Position numbers and translations under genes: made by a program
The notes under the pieces: model-generated
Seen by the model: the letters and a program-made list of their open reading frames with translations, nothing else
Databases searched by the model: none
What the model was told of the DNA's origin: nothing
Source of the DNA: Rotaria sp. Silwood1
Lineage: Eukaryota > Rotifera > Eurotatoria > Philodinida > Philodinidae
Length of the DNA stretch: 64,000 bases
Direction of reading: 5' to 3'
Assembly: GCA_905250075.1 (NCBI GenBank)
Contig: CAJNOP010000001.1
Location: 710,553-774,552 of the forward strand
Shown: one piece after another, positions 1-14,000 of the stretch
Position numbering within the stretch: position 1 is the stretch's first letter
Layout of the letters: each line of letters opens with the position of its first letter

Positions 1-2
1 AT

Positions 3-1304
3 AATTCAATCTGTCAATCTAATACTTTACCATCATCATTTGAAAAAATAGTAAATGATAATAAACAATATTTTTTTAATCCAAAAGATTCAATACGTTT
101 ACATGTCAAAAATAAAAATTTAATTTCAACATTATCAAAATCGAAACTATCACTTTCATCTATCTATCATGTTGATGATTCAATAGCATGTCATCAAAGA
201 AATATAGTCAATGAATTTAAATCAATTCTTCAACAAACAAAAAATATTCATATGAATAATAATGCTTTTGATCATGATTTAACAATTAATATTTCTCCTC
301 CATTAAAAATCGATACAAAAGAAATATTAACTTCAAATAAATCGAATATACAGGTATGAACATGTACTCTTATACATTCCTGCAAATAAATAGCGCATAG
401 TTTAAAAAAAGAATAATTACATATTCTGAAAGCCCCTGAAAATTTCTATTATCTTGCGTATTTATGTTTTAGTTTGCACTTATGCACGATCAAAATATAT
501 CGAGCGTAATGAAGCATTCTCAAAATGAGGCTGGCACAGCCTTTATATTGTCACTAGTGGCAAAATTAGTTATTAAAATTTTTCATCACTGTAGAAGAAC
601 TTTTAAAAAGAAAATTTATTATATATTTTGATAGATCTTGAAATTTTCTATGATATAGTGTCTTGCATTTATATGTCGCAAAAAATAAATGGAAAATAAC
701 TAGAAATATACAAGGAAATGGAAAATTTTAAGCTTTGTTCGAATATAAATTACGTTTTTTAAAATAGTGATTCTGTAGTGGTATGAAATTTCAGAAATAT
801 ATTGTCTATAAGTAAAATCTAAAACATAAATGTACTGGATAATAGAAAAGTTTAAGAACTTTCAGCATATGTAATTATTTTTTTAAGATATGATTTAATA
901 GTGAATATATATTTAAAATATGGGCTCTCACTATTCATTTTTTTGAAGTACATATTGTGAAGCAAAATTTTATAATTTAGCCAATATTTTGCTCAATAAC
1001 AAACCGAAATGATAATAAACCTGAAAGTTCATCTGTTGGTTCTTCAGATAGTGAAACAAAATCAATTAAAGATAATCCTGTAGAAATTCATAAAATAATA
1101 CAACATCAAAATGAAATTATTCGAGAAGGTGTTGAACAATTAATGCGTTATCAAAAATTATGTGAATCATATAAATTAACAAGTAATAAAGCAGTTAGAC
1201 AATTTCTTATGAAATCCACAGTTTTATCTCCAGAGTCTCTTTATAAATTATCAATTATCAATGAACCAAATTCAACACACCAAATAAAGAGAAAAACAAA
1301 ATAG
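3..1304 (+). CDS. 3' end of an unidentified gene (last two exons)
   Basis: Exon 3..353 is open from the window edge and ends CAG|gtatga. The next exon, 981..1304, follows an acceptor tataatttag and ends in TAG. The join is in phase and gives about 225 residues. The protein is polar and Ser/Asn/Lys-rich, so probably largely disordered. Near the C-terminus it has a short coiled-coil-like stretch (IIQHQNEIIREGVEQLMRYQ) followed by a conserved-looking segment (AVRQFLMKSTVLSPESLYKL). The coil plus short C-terminal motif faintly recalls STIL/Ana2-type centriole proteins, but this is only an impression. I do not recognise the family with confidence. The 5' part lies outside the window. The 627-nt intron is long for this region. 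Confidence 0.6.
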
Positions 1305-4300
1305 ACTAATTTTCATCTATTTCTTTTGTACAAATTATGATTTAATTTTTTCTTCTTTTTAGAATTTCAAAAATTACGATTTTTATGAATAATAAAATCA
1401 GTTTTTCAAGCAATAAATTTTAATTATGATTTAAATATTATTGAGTAAAATTTGAAATAGTAAAACGCAAAGAATAATTCTCCATGATGCCTAGGTCAAA
1501 CAAGAAGCTGATAAGGTCTTACAAGATCATATCTCTGCTAAAGCCTGTCAACTTACTTTTGAATCCAACAGACTTTAGTCGGCTGAGGAATGTGTAGGGT
1601 GCACTAGACATAGAATACAAAAATCGGAAAAAAACTATTTCGTATTTTCGGAGGCAGTTATCCAATTTCGATTAGAAAATTTCATGGAGAGTAATAAATT
1701 ACGATTTCACTGAGACCAAATCCGAAAATTTTCAGTCTAACGAGCGCTAATTTCTGGTCTTGTCAGATTAGAAGAGAGCCGGCCGAAACGTACCACTCTC
1801 AGAGGTCGTACACTCAATCATAATACACCCTGCTTGGAAACTCTTACCGCTTGACTGTTTGACCTGGGCAGATACATCGTGTTAGACTGAGTAACGTTTA
1901 TTTTTAAAAAAATCTTTATCCATTTTAATGAATATATAAACTTGGGAGATTTTTGCTGTATTATATAATAAGTTGCGCTTCAATTTTTCTCATACGTCGG
2001 AATATTTTGATTGATATCAATTCTAATAACTAAATTTAACGCAAAAGATAGAAATTCTTGCAAAATAAAATTTGTTTCCATTCAGTAAATAATTGGGAAA
2101 TTGGCTAAAGCAAATTTTTTAAATACTCAATTAGTTAAATATTTCTTGGTAATCAAAATAGTTACTAAGTCTGATTATCAATATGCAAATCTAATATTTA
2201 ATCATTAAAAAGATTGAATAATTTGTAAAAATATTCTGAATTTTTTAAATGTAATTAGGCTAAGATAAAGATACTATGAAAGATGACTATGAGGAATAGG
2301 TAACGTACAGTTATAGTAGAAGATGTCTCCTTCAAAGTTGTGGATGAAAAGTGAAACATATATAGGTTTCTTTTATTCGTTTTTTCTTGGTTTCAGTTAT
2401 TATCCTAAAGGTTTTTTTTCTGATGTAGTTTACGTACTTCATCCTCTCGCTGATGTGCCTTTCCTAGTATATTTAGATTTTCTCTAGCTTGTTCATATAT
2501 ATATAGTCATCGCTTAGAAAATACAATTATTCATTGCTGATCCGCTAGATCAATGCCTCGATAAGAAATAGAAAATTTTATAGAGACACAGTGAGATGAG
2601 AGCTCACCAAAAACGAACAACTATATCAAAATAAACTGGTAAGTTGCTTCACAAATGGAAACAATCAGACGTACAGTTGATTAGATAAAAGATAAACGGT
2701 TTTCTAATAGTTTAGGAAAATGATCATAAAAAGAAACAAAGCTTTATCGATCTAATAACTATATAAGTAGATTTTTAACTGATACAATTGTAAAACCAAC
2801 TTTTCCTACTTAAAATTAGTTTTAATAAGTCAATTAGAAAAGCAATTATATTTTTTTCACACTTGCAAAAAAAAAGCCTATTTAATATTTTCGCCATAGC
2901 CTTTGTCTAATACTAACATCCGATACAAATGTGATATAGAAAAATCAATTCGCAATAATAATGTAGTAAGAGACCAATAAGAAGTATAAATAAGTATGTT
3001 TAAAAAAATAAATAGTTAGATACTATTACAGTCATTCGGAGAACCTTATGAATTATTCGTTTAAAAGTATGAAAATTATTTGAAATATGGAAATTTGAAG
3101 GACATAATAGTCGTATTTTTCTTATCAGTCTTGGTATTTAAAGCCTCTGTGCAAAAGACGATTGTCTGTGTTTCAAACTGTAGTAAGAACAAAATCACGG
3201 CTTTCAGCCAGTGTCAGAACAAATATCTTGAAAAATTCCAATCTAAGCTATGTACAAAGGCATGATTTCTAATATCGGCACGAAACTCTAAAGGTAATCA
3301 GTTATAAATTATATAAGTCGAGATTGCAAGTAGCTATCGATCTGTGATTTTTAGCAATCGACAGAGATGAGAACGTCTTTTTCTTTGATAACATATAAGA
3401 CAAAATCATTTTGAAATCATTGTTTTCCGCAAAATGTCCAAAAAAATGCATGAAAATGATGTTTCATTTGATGAAATTTTATTTTTTATGTACTTTTTAG
3501 ATAGAGAAACTTGAGATCTAAAGTTCAAGAATCAAATTGAATGATTATCGTCGCACATACTAATACTGAACAAGTAAAATTCTATGTCTGTTCAATTGAA
3601 TAGCTTTGAACTTTGCTGATTTATGTGCAAATTTTCTTACATATGACAAAATTTCATTCAAATGTTAGACTATTCCCATCAATGATTTTTGAATGTTCTA
3701 TAGAAATCATTGAGCTGAAAATCATCCCCGTGCATTTTCTTTCCATTTCTGAAAACTACAGATCGCTGGCTGCTCGTATTCTTGATTTGCTCAATTTTTA
3801 ATCAGACAAATATCGCTCCAATATTAGTAGTATTAACAGGTGGTGCAGATGAAATGATACAAAATCATTTTCTTTTTGAGTAATGTCGATACGGTTTGCA
3901 CAAAGACATTTGATAGAGAATTGTTCTTCCTAGAAAACCGTTTCGTTTGTTTTTCAAATAAATTTTTCTGGGATGTAGAAACATTTAAAGCATGAACACT
4001 TGCTCAATCGTGTAACTGTAAGTTTAGATTGTGAATAGAAAAGTTTGTTTCCTTCATTTCCACGACTTTTTAAAAAACTTTCAGGCTATCATTCATGAGA
4101 AAAAAAAATTTTGGAACTAACATCTAATGATATTTTTCTATGTATCTCGCAAAAAAAAGCATGTTCTCCAAGTTGAGACGTAGTACATGAAACAGTCATT
4201 CTCGTGTTGTCTGATGTAGAATTTAATTAAAAATAAAATGATGTGACTTCTAAGTTGAATAGCACAAAGGATTAAATTGCATTAACTTAAAAAGAAACAA

Positions 4301-4807
4301 TCACGTTATTCCGTCAGACAATTTTTTCCGTTGTTTCTCTTTGCAATTTTTACTCCATGATCATTCTCACAAAGATTTCTTCTATAATTCTGAAATATGT
4401 ATATGAAAAGATGCAGAATTTTGTAGTATGTATGATATTTCAACAAACTATTTTTAAAAGAAATTTGCATCATTTTTCATTTGTTTTTCTGACTGTCACA
4501 ATTACTTTATTGAATAAGTGTTAATATTTCATATTTCGCTTCTAATAAGGATAATTTATTTGGAAAACAATTGAAATAGTTTTGTAGAGAGAGAAAAATT
4601 CTCTGTCGAATAACTTTCTGAGTGTACATTTAAAAAGCTCAATAAAAAGGAAATAATATTGCCTTGTTCAATCTCCGCCACTCGCTATACTTGTAAAATT
4701 AAAATAAGAATTGCTTTGTTTCAAAAATTGACTTGATCATTTATTACATTTAGATATCCATAAATGTAAATGAAGTTGACGATTAACATTGTTGTTTTTT
4801 CTTATTT
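1305..4807. other. Gene-free stretch, 3.5 kb
   Basis: AT-rich sequence with no open reading frame showing family motifs, splice-compatible exons or codon bias. Apart from the small transposon at 1488..1870 I see nothing functional in it. It separates the unidentified + strand gene from the minus-strand SNARE-like ORF. Confidence 0.5.
1488..1870. mobile_element. MITE-like element with 15-bp inverted ends
   Basis: The left end TGCCTAGGTCAAACA (1488-1502) is matched by the reverse complement of the right end (1856-1870), TGCCCAGGTCAAACA, with one mismatch over 15 bp. The 383-bp interior is richer in G+C than its surroundings and has no coding potential, as expected of a non-autonomous DNA transposon. 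A degenerate relative lies at 34628..34829 and a further end-like fragment near 44340. I could not identify a clear target-site duplication, so the superfamily is unassigned. Confidence 0.6.
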
Positions 4808-5221
4808 TTATTCATTGGTAATTGATTTTGTTATTCGCTTAAGTCCAAATGTTTTAATAACATTAATAAGAGCTGTAATAACCATAAGAAAAAAGAAGCA
4901 AGCTGTTGTACATATAAATATAATAATAAAACATCGATGTTTATCTTTTCTTCTTTTTGATTGTAATATTTGATGTAAATCTAAACCACCTTTTTCTAGA
5001 TTTATTTGTGTTTGATTTATTGATGTTTGAATTTCTTCAACATGTATTTGTTGATCATTCAATGTTGAATATAAATTATGATACAATTCTTCTATTTTAT
5101 TTAAATTATATTGTAATTTAAGAATTTCATCACGTGCTTCATAGATTTCTGATGATGAGTATTGATCACTTAATTGAATTTGCATGGAAAAACAAATCAA
5201 AATAATAAGAACATAAAACAT
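4808..5221 (-). CDS. Syntaxin-like (Qa-SNARE) coiled coil with C-terminal membrane anchor
   Basis: A single open frame of 137 aa. After a hydrophobic N-terminus (residues 1-16) comes a SNARE-like helix (about 28-90) and then a basic patch (SKRRKDKH) and a C-terminal membrane segment (about 95-120). The helix contains IEELYHNL followed by NDQQIHVEEI, which aligns with the syntaxin pattern around the ionic-layer glutamine (xxQGEMIDxI in the family). Family members normally have an N-terminal Habc domain of about 200 residues, absent here. The hydrophobic start may be intron translation with the true exon beginning at the AG near 5178, making this the last exon of a larger gene, but I found no upstream exons. 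It could also be a truncated or decayed paralogue. Confidence 0.5.
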   Translation of the reverse strand: MFYVLIILICFSMQIQLSDQYSSSEIYEARDEILKLQYNLNKIEELYHNLYSTLNDQQIHVEEIQTSINQTQINLEKGGLDLHQILQSKRRKDKHRCFIIIFICTTACFFFLMVITALINVIKTFGLKRITKSITNE

Positions 5222-8200
5222 AACAAAAGTTAATATTGGATTAATAAGAATTTTGATACATTGGTACAGAGGAAAAGTATTATATTGAATTTATAATTTG
5301 TAGCGCGTTGAATTTATGATAATAAGTTATTTTTATATTAGAATATTGAATAATAGATTTTTAAAGTTTATTTTTCTTTTATAAGAAATATTGATGAGTT
5401 TACGTTTATTTTCTAAACAATTAAAAAAGATTGACGTGATTTTTTTATTTAATTTTTTTTTTAAATTTTTTGTTTGCTGCTTTTCTTCTCAAGTAAGTTG
5501 CATTCTGACTTCAAATTATACATCAGAAAATAAATGGTTTTATAGGTTGTAGGTAATCGAACAAGATTATATAGGAAACCAATATATTTTTAGACAAATT
5601 TAAAGTTCAAGTTTTTTTAATTATTGTTTGATAATGTCGCTTTAGATATATTAAGTTTATCATTGATGACACTATAAAATAGAAATATTGACCAGAAAAT
5701 TTCTCTAAATGTCAAATTGCTTTTCGATCGAGGCGATTTTTATTTCATAAATGCTAGAAAGTAATAGAAAAATCGAGTATTATTCGGTTTTCTGAGTTTT
5801 CATTCTTGAGATGTCGAAATTTTATTCGGTTTTTCCAATAAAGAACTGTGGTCTCTTCAGTTTACGTAGAAACTCCACTTTTGAGCTTCAACTTCAAACT
5901 TTACATAAAGTAAGCTCTCAACAAGATTAGCTCATTGTCTAAGTTTTAGCTTTTCTAGTGTTTCATTCCAGGAGATGTAAATTCGTGAATACATTTGCTT
6001 TTAGATATGAGAAAATTTTGAAAATTGAATATCCCACGATAGGAAATGCTTAAAAATCTAAAATTTGTCCAAGGAACAAATCTTATTGAGAATTCGGTTC
6101 GTGTAAATTTACAATTCGAAAGTCGATATTTTACGTGATCTGAGAAAAACCACAGCTTTTTGTTGAAAAATCCAGTAAAATTTTGATACCTCAAGAACGA
6201 AAACTCAAAAATCCAAACCATTTTAGACTTTTCTATTATTCAATAGTACTCATCAAATGAACATCATTTCGGTCGAAAGAGCAATTTTACACAACAAGGT
6301 AGAGTTTCTTTTTGTAGACATGCATGTTAGTTTTGAGAAATAAATAGTTCCTATCGATATTGTGATTTCATTTTCAAATAAAAGAAAATTATTTACAATG
6401 TCTGTTTCATTACTGATTCAAAGTGGTTTCTTAATAGTTGAAGATTAGGATAATTTTCAAGTAATGGACATGATTCGATATTCAACAGTATACTGTTGTA
6501 AGGAAAGTGGTTTCGAGGATTGATTTATACTGCAATATATCCAACAGAGATTGTATACATAGACGACGAAGAATGATTTGGTGAAAGATTCTTTTTTAAG
6601 ACTTGAAGCATTTTTCGTAAGACAAAAGTGCTAATGAATATTCGTTTATTTTTTTTAATATACCATACTGTTAGTACTGTAAGTAGAAGCTAAATCCAAA
6701 GCAATTGAAGAGAGAACTATCTGATTAATATTGAATGATTTTCTATCAAATTTAATTGTTTTCAAATATTCTCTTAGATTCAATTTAATCCGTCCAAACT
6801 AGTTATAAATAATTGTTTTTTCATGATCATTAGATGCCTAATCAAATAGTACTTGGAAGACTTAGTGTGCTTTATCACACAGAACAAGTTTTTATAACTT
6901 AAGTTACCTAGTTGGTACCATGCTTTCGTACATTGAAACGACTCTTCTCGCATGTATTCACTGAAATTATTGTAAAATTGTAAACATTAAGAAGAGAGTT
7001 TCCTTTGTATGATAACAGTTGACATTGAGAATGCTAGGCGGATCAATATTTATTAGAACGGGTACACATATTATATTGGGGTCATATTAATACTCTTCAA
7101 CAAATACAGAAGAAACTGCTCTGTTGAAGTGCTTAGACAAGAAATTATCCAATAAAACTTCTCCACTGATTGTTTACTTTAACTATTTAATATCTAATTA
7201 GAACAACAATTGGCCATACTACACAATCAATAATTTGAAATAACAATGGCTAGAGTATTTTTCGAGGTAAAGTTGGGTAATATGTCTATGAAGATTATGC
7301 ACGATGAAGCTCATTCTAATGACGATGTTAGCTTTGTTGGTACACGAAGTTCTATTGAATGCCATATAGAGAAAACTATGATATGTATACTATCTAATCA
7401 GTATATAATCTTGGTATTCTCATTCGAATGTAATGATTTTTTTTTTCTGTTTGATAACATTGTCAAGCAACAATTGTCCATAATACGCCATACAACCTAT
7501 CATATGTTGTTAATAAAAATCGATTGCCAATAACATTGTTTTTCAGATTTCAATGCACATAATTGATTGATCAATGTGATCTAAATCTAATACTCATCGA
7601 GGTGAAAATAATCAAGACGGAATCATGATCAGAGAAGCGTATGCATTTTCTGTTCGCACGTTACAAGCAAACGACATGTCTGTAAAAAAACATCTTTAAC
7701 TCTGGGTCATTGGTTTACACATTGTCCTTATCTTGTATTATTCTGACAAAAAGACATAGGCGAAATCAGCTTGAAGAATATTTTAAACAAAAAAAACACT
7801 AAATTGTTCAAGTGCACTAAAAATAATCATGAAGAGTTTTTTTTTCTTTTAAATATCGATAATAATATTGATACATAGATCGATATTAAACAATGTCTTA
7901 TGAGTTCTATCGAACATACAGCAACTGAAATACTCCTATGCTAGTCTGCACCAATGAAATACATGCATTTTTCTTTGAGTTTTTTTTCATATCAATGATT
8001 GTATTAGCTGGTTTTTTTGCTATAAGCTCTTTGTAATATTCATTTCTTAGGTAAATAAAACGAATAATAATGAAACAGTAAGAAATAATAATAATAATAA
8101 TAATAATAAAACAATGTTTACTTATTAATAAGAACGTAAATAACATCAAAATCTTATTGTTAAAGAATCTATAATTAATAAACAAAAGAGTTTCTGGAAA

Positions 8201-11022
8201 AGGCATTGCATATTTTTTTTCTCTTCCAACATTTAAAGAACTTCTTCATCAAATGACATTTAGTATGGTATAGATAAGGATGCAAAAACTAATCTTTATT
8301 ATTTCATAGTGGGTTAAAATGATCTTTAAGTATATATATCAACAATAAGGAAAGACTACAACATGATAAAATCAAACACTATTAGCATCCATATACACGA
8401 CTAATGTGTAAAAAAACGAATAATTCACTATTTCGTCTGTTAAAGAATACAAAACCTTCGCTGAAGATGTACATACAAAAATCAAAGAATCCTTTTTCGT
8501 GTTATTTCAAAAGAAATACTTGCATAGATATTTGTTCACTAAATTTTTGTTCTATATTGGTATATCGAATTCTGTTGATGAAATTCAGAACTGAGCAACT
8601 CAATTCAACTCAAAGAAATTTCTAAAGATTATTGTTGTAAGATAAAATTTACATAGTTTAAACCAATGAAGGATCAAATTATGTCTATGACTGATTCTGT
8701 ATAATTTTTCTCCCGAGTTTCTATCTCGACATAACTGAATCATAATCATATTTTGTAAACATATATATTGTTTTCTGTTCTGCTCGCATCATCTTATCAC
8801 TATTTTCTTTTGCTTTCTTTGTTGAGTGGATATAATTTATGTACTTATGCTCTCAATGTACCGAGGATATTTTTCTATTCTTTTCAAGTCATCAGCACAA
8901 TAATTATTTGTTTTAATCTATTAGCATAAAATCATGGATATCTTTTGTTTCGATGAATTGATATAGTTATTTATTGTTTAATAAATACCTCTTATAAAAT
9001 ATTCATCTTTTGTTTAAGATTATTTTACTCAGCTATGACCTTCTCTTATAGTTTGCTATTATTTGTTGAATGAATACTACTTCAATTTATTTTATAGTAA
9101 ATAATCTTCGTGAGATTGTCACGTGAAGAAAACGAAATTTTTCTCTTTTTATATGATGAAAGATAATAAAGTTTTTTTCATAATTCGTTCATTGAATGAA
9201 AGCAAGAATAAATGTATTGACTAAGATTTTCCAATGGGACTGAGTTAAGTTGCACCTTGTAGAATATTTGTATTAGACTCTATTATTTTATTTCTATGGT
9301 TGTTAGTAATGAGAATAATTATTAACATCCATGATGAAGATTCGATACTTTTGATTTGTGTGATTAAATTTTTTTGTATGAATTCCTAATTATGGTTAAC
9401 TTTTTGGAAGATAAATTAGGATGAGACAATGCAATTGTTTTCTCAAACTCATTGCATTATTATTCTATACATATCGTTCGTATTTCTCTAATGGCATACA
9501 CATACACCCACAAGCACACAATATATTCATAAAATCTTTTCATTTAGAAAAGGAAATAATCTAGTTAATCGGAAAATGATCTGAATGATAAGCACGAGAT
9601 TGTTTTTGAAACTATATTCTCGCTTATTATTTACGCACCGTTGGTGTATGAGAATGTAAAATATATCGTTGTTTTTTTTTCGAAATGTTAAAATAACATA
9701 CATAGACGAACTTCAGCGTTTTATTTGATATATAAATTTTTCTTGTTTGTATTAGTTATGTTATGCTAGACAAATAGATAGTAATATTTAAAATTCATTC
9801 ATTAACAATAAAGAAATTTAATACATGTACCTATTCAATGTTGACTTGTTTCTTGTTTTCATTTATTGTTTTAGTCGAATATAAAATGAATATGATTTAT
9901 AAATTTTAATTAATAATTTTGTATTTTTGGTTTTACACAACATATCCGATTTGCATTAATCAAATAAGAAAAGTCTTCATAGAAATGAATTATTTATTAA
10001 TAATGAACATTCGATATGCCATTAGGCATATTTTTATAAGAATTTAAATAAGACTTTCGAAGTAATCGTGCCTAATTTTTCATATCTTCAAAAATATCTT
10101 AGTAAGTCTTTACATAGCAATGATAAATTGAACACTATTATTCCTACAGACCAGCTTATAAACTTACAATCTATTATGAAATATTTGTAAAAATATATCA
10201 ATTCCTTAATTTGTCTTAACATAACCACGTCCGATAAAGCTTCGTATACAAACTCTTGTCATATAAATAAGATGAGAAACATAGCTAACAAGATCCACTC
10301 CAGAAAATATCTATAATATTCTGAGATCTATTTCTATTCCCATGTAACAAAGCAGACATTCTCTAAAGAGTACTCCATATAATTTAAAAAACATAATACA
10401 ATCATATTTCATTATGGTGAATATTTTCAATTAATATATCATTTTAAGAGGAATAATTACATATATATTTATATATAATATATTTATACATATAAATAAC
10501 ATTGGCTCAATTAACAGAAATGACATTGCATCATTGAGTGAATGAGTGTGTGAGACGAAAAAAAATTGAGAGTGGAGACTCTACCACAGACAACACGGAA
10601 AGAAAACATTAGTGTAAAGTATTGATTTTCATACTGCTCATAATAAACAAATAACAATATTAATAGGAAGATTAGAATCAATATTGTTTTACACAAAAAA
10701 AGAACAAAAAAAGAAAACAACGAATTAATACACTTACAAAAAAAAAAACAAAACAAGAAACGATTTTTCTGATTTGTATAGGTATAAAAAGGGAGGTGCA
10801 GAAAAGCTAATAAAGAAATTAATAAAACATGCACATACTGAACTCACCTTACAAACGACAAGCAAGGCAGCAAAATATTTTTTGTTTTTTTTTGCACAAT
10901 GAGCAGAAAAAAAAGGAAGCCAATGAGGAAAAAACATTTTCAGATCTTAAATTATATATCGTGAGAATTAAGTCAGATGAAAAAATTAAAAAAAATAATA
11001 ATCGATGCAAATTGTTTATAAA
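5222..11022. other. Gene-free stretch, 5.8 kb
   Basis: Very AT-rich with poly-A/T tracts, a trinucleotide run near 8085 and TA-rich blocks near 10440. Open frames here are short, low-complexity and without recognisable domains. The last part is downstream of SNAP-25. I see no RNA gene or clear transposon in it. Confidence 0.5.
8085..8109. repeat. (AAT)n microsatellite
   Basis: About eight tandem AAT units. They create the poly-isoleucine run in an otherwise unremarkable minus-strand open frame. Confidence 0.9.
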
Positions 11023-14000
11023 TTAACTTTTCAGCAATGTTTTAGCTCGTTTATTAGCTCCCTCAATACGACTTTGACTTATATCCGTCTGGAAGAAAAT
11101 AAATAAATAAATAATTATGATTATAATTATTTTGTTTTTTTCTTCTTCTTACTTTTCCTTTAATACGTTCAATTTGATTATTTTGATTGGAAATTTCATT
11201 ACCCATATCGCAAGCCATATTTCGTAGGTTACCAATCATTGTACTTACTTGTTGAAGATTTTCTTCCATTTCATCCTCACGTGCATCGTTCGTTATTCTT
11301 TAAAATATAACAGAAATTTTGAATTTTATATTTTTGTCTTATATGTTTGTTTTCTTTACCTTTGAATATAACCGGAACCGGGACCAACACCATTCTGTGT
11401 AACAATTTGTCTTGGACCTGATGCATTTACTTTTCCATCTTCATTATTTTTAAATGTTTTGCTATAAGCAGCACTTTTTTCAATATTTTTCGTTCTGAAA
11501 ATATTAATCATGAAGAAAAAATAAAATAAAAATATAATTTTAATAAGATATATTTTTTAGACCTTTTCCATGGAAGTACACATAAACCACAACATTTTTC
11601 AAGACCTTCAAGATTTTTTTCTGCATCACGCATTTCAGCATTTATACGATCCATTCCGGAATCAATTGCATCAAGTTGTTCTAAATGAAAGTATTTATAT
11701 TAATTTCTGATTTCTTGGTTGTTTTTTCTTTTGGACGCATTATATTCGAGAATTTTTTTGTGTTAAATTTTTCGATTATTTGAATAAAAGAAGTTTACAG
11801 TTCATCTATCAAATTTTCGTTTTCTTCTTATTTTAGAATATGAAATGATTGATTTAAAAGGATTTCCAATTCGACAGCAATACGATTAATTTTTTGCATG
11901 TTGACTTAAAGATTTATTATGTTTACTATCTGAATGATGTTATTAATCTAAAGTATATTTTAGTCCAAAAAAAAGAAGAACAGGTTCATAGTAGAATAAT
12001 CAAGTTTGAGAAAATTATCGACTTGTTAATTCAAGGAAATAGAAGAACTTGTTGTCTTCTACTCGATATTAATTTATACAAAAAATAATATGAAGTATAT
12101 TTCCAACTTATTGTGACAGTCTGTTCAATGTACTTAAGAAATAAGAAAAGCCCATTTCTCGGCTTTTTTTCTATTGTCCTTGAGTTGATAAACTTGTTAT
12201 GTTATCGAAGAAGAGTTCATCGCTACATGTAGAAATCCATCTACGTTCATGAAAAAAATAAAATTCAAATTCAAGCTTAGTTTTTTGTCTTTTTCTTATT
12301 TTAATCAATTATATCCAAAAATAGAGAAGAAATCGATGAAATTTGATCTTTCGGAATCTTTAGTGGATTTAATGTCAAGGATATTGTAAAAGAAAAGGTT
12401 TTTAAGAAAATGAAACTCATCTCTACTAATAAACAAGAGCCTAGAACGTTCTTTTGGATTAATTTTCAAATGACTTGTATAAAGTTATTAAAAAAGATGA
12501 TTTTCTTTCTTTTTTTGAATAAGTAAATTTCTACCTCCTTGTTCATCAAGCATAACCAATGTTCGTATTCCAGCTTCTTTGCTCTAAAAGATTGAAGAAA
12601 ATATTCATTTAAATAATTAAAAAAGTTAATTTTCATATACGTACTTCTTCACAAAAACCGAGCATACGACGAGTAGATTCCAGTGACTAAAAGAAAAAGT
12701 ATACGTAAGTATTATTTAAATGATTCAATAGAGTGCTTTGTTTTAAAATTTACAAATACATTTTTGTAATTAAAATTAAAAAAGAAATCAATTTATTAAT
12801 GCCTTTTTTTTGTTGTTGTTCAAATGAAATACAAACATGAAATTTAGTTTGATAATTTTCAAAAACTTTAATCGATTATGATATTTAGTAAATTTCTTAC
12901 ATTATTAAATCCATTGGGAAATCATGTTTATTAATCATTTGTATTTAAACATAAAAAAGAATATCTTGAAAAATCTATTGAATAATTTAAATAAAGTTAT
13001 AATTTTATATTATTCCATTCAATTGACCGTCTTTTTCTTTCATTATTAAAAGAAGTTTTATGTATAGCACCAAAAAAACTAATTATTCTATGTTTTCTAA
13101 CACAAAAAATAGCTTTCCATCTCATAGGAATTCAAATTCGAATTGATCCAGTTTTGATCACTGTGTTCTATCTACGACACCAGCATATTCATGTCATTTT
13201 GAATAATCAAACTTGTCATAAATAAAAACCAAAGAAAAGAAACTATCAAAAGTCTTTGTTATAAATACAATAATTGGAAATATTCAATACAATTGAATTT
13301 ATTCATATGTAAAATGAAGAAGTTTTATCGAACATGTAATAGTATCATTTATTTATCGATAAAATCTCGTTTTCTTTTCTAAATTGAAGAATGATAAAAA
13401 CTAATTTAGAATTTTCTTCCTTGTCTTCTTCTTTTTTTTTCTACAACTCCTCCTCAACACTATTCATCAATCATCGTATTATATAGCGCATATATAGCTA
13501 TATACGGACGAGATGCATCTTGCTAATCGAATCGATCTCGCATTCATGCACGCAAAAGTACTAAACAGAGGATTTGTGCCTCACAGAGTAGGAAAAAGAA
13601 AAATATTAAATTAAAATTATTCAAAAAATATCACTTGAAAATTGTTGCTTTACCTCATGAACACCCTGATCGATGGACAATAATATTTGTTCTTCTTCCG
13701 TAAGTATTCTTGGTGGTTCATTATTAGGTTGAGCGGTATTGTTCGGTTTTGATGTGAACGGTAAGACCATGTCTTATATTTAAAATATAGTCGAGGACGC
13801 GAAAAGAAGACCTTTTCAGATATCTTTTATTTATTATATTGTGTGTGATTTTCACATTTTCGAATATTAAAAACCATTGACAACGTAAATCGATAATGAT
13901 GAATAATAATGTCTTTTTTTTTTATTAGTAGAAAATTTTTAGTCACTCACTGATTGCTACTTGTTGAACAGAAGAATAAAGAAAAAAAAGGAAATTTTTA

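Noticed and set aside
3080-3265. 61-codon + strand frame with a hydrophobic start and four Cys
   Set aside because: No ATG in frame, no splice context, no composition shift. Likely chance in AT-rich DNA.
5955-6221. 88-codon minus-strand frame considered as an Habc exon for the SNARE-like ORF
   Set aside because: The sequence is Phe-rich and lacks helical heptads or splice sites in a matching phase.
7246-7533. 95-codon + strand frame starting with ATG
   Set aside because: No domain, no signal peptide, poly-Phe run from a T tract, and no neighbouring exons. Not distinguishable from chance.
7907-8206. 99-codon minus-strand frame with a poly-Ile segment, suspected second SNARE tail
   Set aside because: The hydrophobic run is made by an AAT microsatellite and the flanks lack the SNARE heptads.
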